Source: Buddleja alternifolia (Eukaryota; Streptophyta; Magnoliopsida; Lamiales; Scrophulariaceae). From it: a stretch of DNA of 64,000 bases. The notes beneath the pieces are model-generated. The model was not told the DNA's origin and did no database searches. It saw only the letters and a list, made by a program, of their open reading frames with translations. Within the stretch, counting starts at the first letter, position 1, and each line of letters begins with the position of its first letter. This document shows, one piece after another, positions 57,228 through 64,000 of the stretch. The translations under genes were made by a program, and so were the position numbers. Where the stretch lies: assembly GCA_019426215.1 (NCBI GenBank), contig CM033408.1:9179077-9243076 (forward strand), given 5' to 3'.

Positions 57228-58258
57228 ATGGCACCCAAGAAAGCTACTGCTAGAACCACTGAAGTAGTTGTTAAGGTCACTGAAGGCCTTATAATCGATT
57301 GGAAGTTTCTCTATGAAAACCCCCAAATTGATTTAACGGAAGTGATGGATTCTGTACCAGAGACTGGGCTTCAGAAATTTCTCACCAAACACTTGTACAT
57401 GTTTCCTGAAGAACTAGAATTTTTCTGGCGAAATGCTAATTGTCTGACGATGAGACTACTATCACCTGTTTGTTTCCCGTCCCCAAGACGGAATCAAAGA
57501 CGTTCACTCTCTCTGCGGCCTCTATTGCCCAGAATTTCTCTCTACCTAATGACGGAGCGACTTTAGACACTATCACTGAGGAACAAATTCAAGAAGTCTG
57601 GACTCAGATTAGCGCCTACGATGGTGTTCCATACAAACCGTACTTTGAGAAGAAAGATATAGTGAACAGGTATCGAGTCCTAGCTGACTTCTGTAGTAAA
57701 AACATTGAATGCAGAGTGGGAACCTTTGACAAAATCAACCCAACCCAGTTCCAGATGATGACTGCTATCTTGCTCAAGATAAAAATCAACTGGAGCGCCT
57801 ACATATTCAGCAGATTCAGAGACAGTCTACGCACTCCAAACAGACCTTATGGCCTAGTTTTGAGTGATCTAATTTTCCGAGCAAAGTGCACCTCTTCAGC
57901 AGGAGTCACCGTGGCCAAGCATAAGTTCTATGGGCCAAGAATCATCAACAATCTCTTCAATCCACCCAAAGTTGGAGGTGCTGCTAGACCTCTCTCTGAG
58001 CGCCAAGGTGTACGTGCAGCATCAGATGAGGAGGCTGAGCGCCCAGATCAGGAGAAGGCTAAACGTAATATGAAGCGTCCCACTGTCACAAAGAAACGGG
58101 CTCCTCGAAAGCCCAAGGCTCAACCTATCAAAAGTGATGAAGAAGACGAGGACTCTATACCCCTCATTAGTCGGAAGGATCTGGAAAAGGTCCTCAAAAA
58201 TATCGACTTTGGGGAACCAGCAGTTCCACAGACTCAAGCGTCCCCAGCCGAAGGGTAA
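57228..58258 (+). pseudogene. Env-like extra gene of E, N-terminal part
   Basis: ATG 57228 'MAPKKATARTTEVVVK'; one frameshift at about 57440, then open to 58258. It resembles the extra 3' protein of SIRE/Maximus-type Copia and some Gypsy elements: a conserved globular part ('KINPTQFQMMTAILLKIK', 'PYGLVLSDLIFRAKC') followed by a basic, Lys/Arg-rich tail ('KKRAPRKPKAQPIKSDEE'). I see no signal peptide or transmembrane helix, so calling it an envelope protein would go beyond the sequence. Role unknown. Confidence 0.65.
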
Positions 58259-61134
58259 ATGTGAAGCGTATCTTCAAGAGACGTAAGCGTCCAACTGCTG
58301 CCATTTCTTCTGAGGCTACACAACGACACTAAGCGACCAAGCCATAGCTGCTATTCCGATATCATCCTTTGAACCACCAGTTGATGTCCATCTGGATGTT
58401 GATATGGCCCACATTGTGGCCATCGCACATGAAGCTGCCATCGAATCTACAAATCTCGAGCCTGATGAACCTGAAATCCCAGGGGTTCAACCATTGCTTG
58501 CATTACCAAGTACAACAGAGGCACGCTCAGAAGGTCAGAGCGATGCTAACGACGTTGTGATTCATCGACATTTCTTCAAGCTGGATCCCTTAAAGACCAT
58601 CGATCACTCCGTCGATTATTTCCCTCCAGCGCCCGCAGAACCTTCATACCTACAGGATATAATGAAGAAAGTCTTATCAATGCTGAGAATGATATCGCCA
58701 AGCTCATAAAGTTTGATCTGGCTGTACGCAACACTCTATTTAACACAGCATTGACCCCAGCTGATAAAGCTTATTACACAGCCCTTGAACTCAGGAAGAC
58801 TCCCAACACATCCCGGCTTCCGTGACTCTCCAAGCACAGAGGCAAGGAGGCAAGACTCCCAGAGCTGATGTTGATTTAGCTTATTATCTGGACTGTGGGA
58901 CAAGCAAACCCACTGGCTTCGCTCTCAGAGACTACAACATCAGAGTCTATGAGCGTCAGGATAAGCTTGTGAACCCAACGGAAGGCTACTAAACAGAGAA
59001 GGCTATTCTCACTCCCCAACACTGGTAAATAGCATGGAAAACAAGCGCTCAGCTAATCCTCTCCTCTTGTGGAGAATAAAGGAGTACATGCCGGTGAGCG
59101 TCCAGCTTCACTGACCGAGATGATTCAACTAGAAGCCGATGCCTATTTTGACTGCGTCTGGAACGCTAACTACCAACCCGACAGGTATCGTTTTGAGTCC
59201 ATCTGTGATATTCATCACCAAGGATTTCGTGCTATACTTAATGCAGGAACTGAGTACTGCATGACTGAGGTGAAATGGGCTGAAGCTTACATGGGTGACA
59301 CGTATAAATTGAAGAATTGGTTAGCACTCCCCATCTGTTCAGAATAGGGATTCATGATAAAAAGACCAAATTTGCACGCTACATGCTAAAGCAGCGCCAA
59401 CATAGACTTGGACCAGTTCTGAAGCTGCCTCTGATCCGCCACCAACCTGAACACCGCTTAAGACAAGCGTTGCACAAACTGGCTAACTCTCTCTACGCTT
59501 TGCTGATCAAGCGTCCACCAGCGGTTCTTCTCCCCTGTCCTGTCTGAACTTCACCCCTAGCCACTGTGAAGACAACTTTTCTCTCATGATGACAATTATG
59601 CCTCCAGTCTCCCTATTCGACAAAATCTTCACAGAAAATCTGCGACAGTGGAATGGCTCTCGGATCAATCCTTTCAGAGGATATCCACTTCTTCCGTCTA
59701 TTCGACAAGAAGTCTTAAGTCACTATGATTTTGTTTTGTCGCTGCTGGAAAGAACTCAAGCGCTTGCTTCAGCCATCTACCCATACTTGGAAGAGTATTA
59801 CAGGCTCTACGTTCCCGACTCTCGGAAACCGAAGACTCTCCCAACAGATCGGCTAATTGGCTTCTCACAACACTATTGCCCAGATGCCTTATTCTCCATC
59901 TGCCAAGCGCCCTCCAAAATCTTTCCCACTCATGTGCTGGATATCCTCGGGCCAATGTATATCAGGGCCCTGGATAGTCCTATCAGAACGTTCATTCAAG
60001 GTACTTATCTCCCCACTCTACATTTGAATGAACTTCTACAGACTGCTACGTATCCATATGCAGATGAGCCGTTTGCCAGCTTGGACTTTCGGTTTACGGA
60101 CTTTAGCCGTATAGAATCAGAATTTACTGCAGCACCAGCTGACACGTTACCTGCTCCTGAGCGCTTATTAGAATTACCTCAAGCGCCTAATTCCCCAGTC
60201 CAACTGAATCCGACTCTACTGCATCCACCGAGTCCAACAGTGCCCCAGCGCTTCGAGGAACAGTATTTGATCCTAATTATCAAGTACCTATTGAATCTCT
60301 CAAACACACATCCCGTTTTAAGCCTCACGTTAGCACTGCGGGTCCCGACGCTCAAACGTCCATGACTGAATGCCTCACTCAAATACAGCAACTATCTACA
60401 GCTACTCAGGCAAGTCATGTGGCTTTAACAAATGATCTAAACCACCGTTTCACGGCTCTTGAGACCTCTCTTCAGACGCTCATCACGCTCAACTACTGGT
60501 CATGAAAGAACACTTCGACCAGCGTCTGACCACTCTTGAAGCCTCTGTCGCTCAGATTGCTACTCAAGTCAGTCTTCTTACTCAACATTTCATACAGACT
60601 GATGATGGCAATAAGGGGGAAAAGAAGGGAGAAAAGAGGAAATCTTCAACATCTAAAGATCAAAAAGATCCTCCTCCACCATCCAAGCGTCAACATATTG
60701 ATACTTCCCTCACACTAAGTACAGAGCCAAGTATCCCTATCCTTCTTGGGTACCTACCTCGGTGGAGCGTCCATAAAAAGGAAACCCCAAGAGTGCTCTA
60801 TCCAAATCTTCCATTACCTTCAAGAGCACTGCTTGAACAATTTGATATTCCTCTTCTCAGAGCGTCAATTCCAGAACCATCTGATCCAGCAGTCCTAGCC
60901 TTAGAGCGAAAAATGTCTGACTTTGACCAAACCTTTAGAATTTGCTTACGATACATAGGCATCAGTCCAGAGGAATGGGATAAGCAGCTCATTACCTTCA
61001 AGGCACGACAAGTAAAAGAAAACAAACATATAATCAGTAAAGATCATGCAGCGATGATGACGCTAGAAGATCAGATAACTGAAGCAATCCGTGCTGAAAT
61101 GACTAAGAGATACAAGATCAAATCACGATCTTGA
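58259..61134 (+). pseudogene. Env-like extra gene of E, middle and C-terminal part
   Basis: A series of open segments in changing frames (58404-58709, 59069-59347, 59586-60365, 60502-61134) continues the extra gene. 59586-60365 encodes a helical segment ('IRQEVLSHYDFVLSLLER') and a Pro-rich end. 60502-61134 starts with a heptad-like stretch ('TTLEASVAQIATQVSLLT'), has a Lys-rich linker, and ends with a charged helical tail. Coiled-coil near the C-terminus is known from SIRE-type env-like proteins. The unbroken ancestor would have been roughly 1300 codons. Confidence 0.6.
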
Positions 61135-61308
61135 TTTGTTTACTTATGATTTTTCACTTCAGTTGTAAAATGCTTGTACTATGAAAGATATATATAAAAT
61201 GCATTTTACAGCTGAAACATCTCGTTGAAGCTCAAACTAACTTACTAACCTACGCTAACTCATACTTTAGGTATCTAACGCTTGAACTAAATAGGTATTG
61301 CCATCATC

Positions 61309-61321
61309 AAAAAGGGGGAAA
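61309..61321 (+). other. Polypurine tract of copia E
   Basis: AAAAAGGGGGAAA immediately before the 3' LTR (one T between); the plus-strand DNA priming site. Confidence 0.9.
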
Positions 61322-61322
61322 T

Positions 61323-63086
61323 TGTTAGGAATTTCATGTTAGATGTTTTGATGATGACAAATAGGACTTCATGTTAGACCCCAAGAAATGTAAAGCTTTC
61401 ATAGAACAAAATGTAAGCGCCTGAAAGCTCGTGTTTTTACTAGACTTGTATTTTTATAGAGTTTAGACTAAGAATGTGATACTAAATCACTAGAAGAATT
61501 CTGCGTGAGTCTACCAAGTGATGAAGTTGAAGATCAAGCGTCTGAAGAAACAGTAAAGATAAAGATTAGTCTCAAGCGTCCATCAAACGCTAAACGACTA
61601 TCCCGGGTTACGAACTCAGCGCTCAAGATTTGTTATGGACCTTAGACCAAGTACTTAACACTAAGTCAATGATAGAATTCTGAGTGAGTCTATCAAAGAT
61701 AAAGTGAAAGGACAAGCGTCTAAAAGATCGGGCAAAGATTGTGACCTCTTCAAGCGTCTGATTAAAAGAAGACTACTTCCAAGAAGCCTAAAACTTCAAA
61801 GGCTCAAACGCCTAGTTCTCTAAGCGTAACCTGAAGATTCAAACCCAAGTTATCAAAGATGCATGAATCAACGGAAATTATTCCCAAACGGAAATAAAAC
61901 AAGATGCATCAAAAGTCGGATAAGTGCTATTAAAATATAAGCACAACAACTTATGGGCAAACCATATCTTTGACCTAGACTGTCAGATTTATGAAACCAA
62001 GACCATGCCTAACCAATTAAATATACCCAAAGTTAGGATTGTCAGAATTCATGGAATGTTTAGGAAAACGAGACTCCAACCGTGTCCAACGGACAAAATC
62101 TCATAACAATCTATAAATAACCTTTTCAGCAAAAGGGACAACAGGATAGATATAGAAAAACATCTGGACGTAAAAATAAAAAAAGGGTCCAAAACGTTGC
62201 TGAATTGTTTTAAAAAGAGCTTATACACTCCAGAGCCGAAATCCTTTAAGCTTTCTCAAATACATTCCTAGACAGTCACCCATATCTCAAATCTCTTTTT
62301 AAGAAGAACCTACACCCATTGAGATATCTCCAAGTTGTTTGAACTTTCCAAAAACAAACAAACCCGTGACCAAAACCATCAACACCTTTCATCTGAGTGA
62401 GAAAGCTGGTTGACTTACAAGCAATTTTTTTGTGTAAAAGAAGCTTGTTGAAGTTGATCTCTATTGGAGCTGAAATCTGTGTGACCAAGGAGTTCCGAGA
62501 TCAAGGTAACTTGCACCATTTCTGAGTGAAAGAAGCAAGGGGATAGAAGGTCTTTAGTGGAGCTGAAATCTGTGTGACCAAGGAGTTCCGAGATCATATC
62601 CAATCTCCTCTATCTTGTAGAAGTCTCTGTGTGACTCTTCGATAATCATCATAGTGGAAAACCTCCCTGATAAAAGGAGAAGAAGGACGTAGCTGGGATT
62701 ACATCACCCAGTGAACCTTACAATATCTTGTGTCATTTACCTCTTTAAGCATTCATTGTTTTACTGCTTTACTATTCATATTGCATACATTCTGATAAAG
62801 TTTTAAAACAACTAAGCGACTACTTTCGATTAACAAACCGAACGCTAAGCTATAAAATACTTCCGCTGTGCTAACCCTGATTTAGTGACTAAACTCTACC
62901 GTACTTTGGTAAGCGTTGAAATCACCGAGTCTAAGTTAACGTTTCTCAAGCGCCACATCCAGCGCTTAAAGCTTTCCGAGCGTTCAAATACCTCAAAGTG
63001 ATACGAATTTTTAGAAGTCGAAAAAGACTTCAGGGTCTTTTCAACCCCCCCTTCTAGACCCTTTCATATACCACTTGGGACCAACA
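61323..63086 (+). repeat. 3' LTR of copia E
   Basis: 1764 bp, TGTTAGGAATTTCATG to GGGACCAACA, followed by the right GAGAT target copy. Collinear with 48806-50571. About a dozen AGCGTC/AGCGCC/GCGTT-type sites are spread along it. Confidence 0.95.
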
Positions 63087-63091
63087 GAGAT

Positions 63092-63626
63092 TCCCTATGA
63101 TAAACATAACAAAGAGGGAAAAGAAGATTTATGCATGTACTACATTCCACCCCATCGCCGTGCTCGTAAGATTGAAAAGACTCATCCAATACAAAGGGCT
63201 TATTGCAAAATCCCGCGATATGAGTGGAAGCAAGTAGACCATGGAGCTAAAAGGAGGCATGACAAGGATTTGATCGTGTTAAATGGACCACCTATTTGAA
63301 TCTCAAAGAGCACAAAGTCGAGCTACCGACTCTAAACTAGCGCTTCTTGGGAGGCAACCCAAGTTTGTAAGTTTGTTTTTCTTTTTGATTTTGTTTTTGT
63401 TTTGTTTAGTTTGTTTCTTTATGTTGTGTTCAAACATGCACTTTTGGCATGTATGTTTTCTTATGCTTGATGGTTTGAAAAGTTGAAGTGTTAGATATGA
63501 TGCAAATTTGGACCATGCTCATTTTACTCGAGAGGAGGAGAAGCTATAGGATTATGTATTGGAAGTTTAAGGATGTTTTTCAACATCCTTGGTTGTAAGT
63601 GTTCTTTTACTGTTGTGTATGCTTGT
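63092..63626 (+). mobile_element. Gypsy C, 3' internal region beyond copia E
   Basis: Resumes C after the E insertion. It has an open stretch to 63299 ('YYIPPHRRARKIEKTHP', 'DLIVLNGPPI') and then a 3' untranslated block with 'cgcttcttgggaggcaaccc', a phrase often seen near the ends of Athila-like elements. C thus passes from protease directly to its 3' region, without reverse transcriptase or integrase. Cut at 63627 by an LTR. Confidence 0.75.
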
Positions 63627-64000
63627 TGACACGACAAAATCCTAGCAAGAGAACTAGGTCGCGTAAGTAGTAAAGTGGATTTCTAGGTCCGGGGTTATCG
63701 TATCCGCAGGGACAACTATAATCTAAGTACCAAAACTACTATATTACTCAATTCTAAGTTAAATCGGTCGATAGAAAGGTTGATTAACTAATTAATAAAT
63801 ACTAGAGAATAAACTAAGGCAACGTCACACCAAATAAAGGGAGGAAACAATAGAGAGAAGCGATCAAGGCACATGGTTCAACCGATTATGCATTTAGATT
63901 GTGATTTAGGTTCTATTGGATTATTAGATTGATTTAGCTAAGGCGAAATTCCCTAACGTACGTACTACCCAATCTCTTGGCATAGCAACCCTACCCTTGG
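63627..64000 (-). repeat. Gypsy LTR, minus orientation, runs off window
   Basis: The left end TGACACG is followed by 'aaaatcctagcaag', 'aactaggtcgcgta' and 'gcagggacaa', matching the U5 side of the LTR at 32896-34362. There is no primer-binding site to its left, so this is the outer end of a 3' LTR or a solo LTR inserted in Gypsy C. Left flank CTTGT. The other end is outside the window. Confidence 0.8.

Larger units (their letters stand above)
48806..63086 (+). mobile_element. Complete SIRE-like Copia element E, 14.3 kb
   Basis: 5' LTR 48806-50571 and 3' LTR 61323-63086, both ending GGGACCAACA; perfect target duplication GAGAT (48801-48805 and 63087-63091). Primer-binding site TGGTATCAGAGCGG at 50574 and polypurine tract AAAAAGGGGGAAA before the 3' LTR. 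The interior holds gag, pol and an extra 3' region of about 5.2 kb with an env-like gene, the layout of the SIRE/Maximus lineage. Every gene has frameshifts, so it is inactive though structurally complete. Confidence 0.95.

Noticed and set aside
57228..61134. A host gene or true envelope protein inside copia E
   Set aside because: It sits between pol and polypurine tract in a complete element, as the extra gene of SIRE-type elements does; no signal peptide or membrane helix is visible, so an envelope function is not claimed.

Overview
The window looks like nuclear DNA of a eudicot plant. Every recognisable protein belongs to a plant transposable-element family (Ty1/Copia of Angela-like and SIRE/Maximus-like type, Athila/Tat-like Ty3/Gypsy, an L1-type LINE, a Mutator-like transposase). 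The one host-gene trace resembles the N-terminus of plant UFL1 (UFM1 E3 ligase). Base composition is AT-rich with many foldback elements and microsatellites. I see no intact host protein gene. The species cannot be determined from the sequence. LAYOUT, LEFT. 1-12 kb: a solo Angela-like LTR with perfect 5-bp target duplication, a Stowaway-type MITE, a small TRIM element, an orphan RNase H fragment, and a decayed minus-strand Angela-like element (3' LTR plus pol) joined at its 5' side to the end of an unrelated plus-strand LTR with primer-binding site. 12.5-14.5 kb: a solo Gypsy LTR with 5-bp target duplication. LAYOUT, UNEXPLAINED RNA-LIKE FAMILY. 15.1-19.1 kb carries three diverged copies of a two-part unit. 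Part one is a hairpin whose stem sequence changes between copies while pairing is kept. Part two is a 170-206 nt segment bounded by GAGGC/GCCTC, box C (TGATGA) and box D (CTGA). I could not match either part to a known RNA. LAYOUT, MIDDLE. 19-24.5 kb: foldback MITEs and a truncated SIRE-type LTR. 24.7-30.1 kb: a UFL1-like 5' fragment next to a nearly full-length L1-type LINE, broken by in-frame stops that all fit C-to-T change and by one MITE. 30.7-35 kb: a Mutator-like transposase pseudogene. It is split in its SWIM-finger region by a 1.54-kb insert consisting of one complete Gypsy LTR fused, through the primer-binding site, to an almost complete tRNA-Asp including CCA, with about 107 bp of target duplicated. 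This looks like captured strong-stop cDNA that read through the tRNA primer and is the most striking item. LAYOUT, RIGHT. 35.5-64 kb is a nested retrotransposon stack. SIRE-like copia F (35.5 kb) is cut by Gypsy D (40.24 kb), whose LTR holds solo LTR B. D gag is cut by Athila-like Gypsy C (44.66 kb). C is cut by a complete 14.3-kb SIRE-like copia E (48806-63086, target duplication GAGAT) with about 5 kb beyond pol, including a broken env-like reading frame. C resumes at 63092 and is interrupted again at 63627 by another Gypsy LTR. None of the elements has an intact gag-pol, so any mobility would depend on relatives elsewhere.
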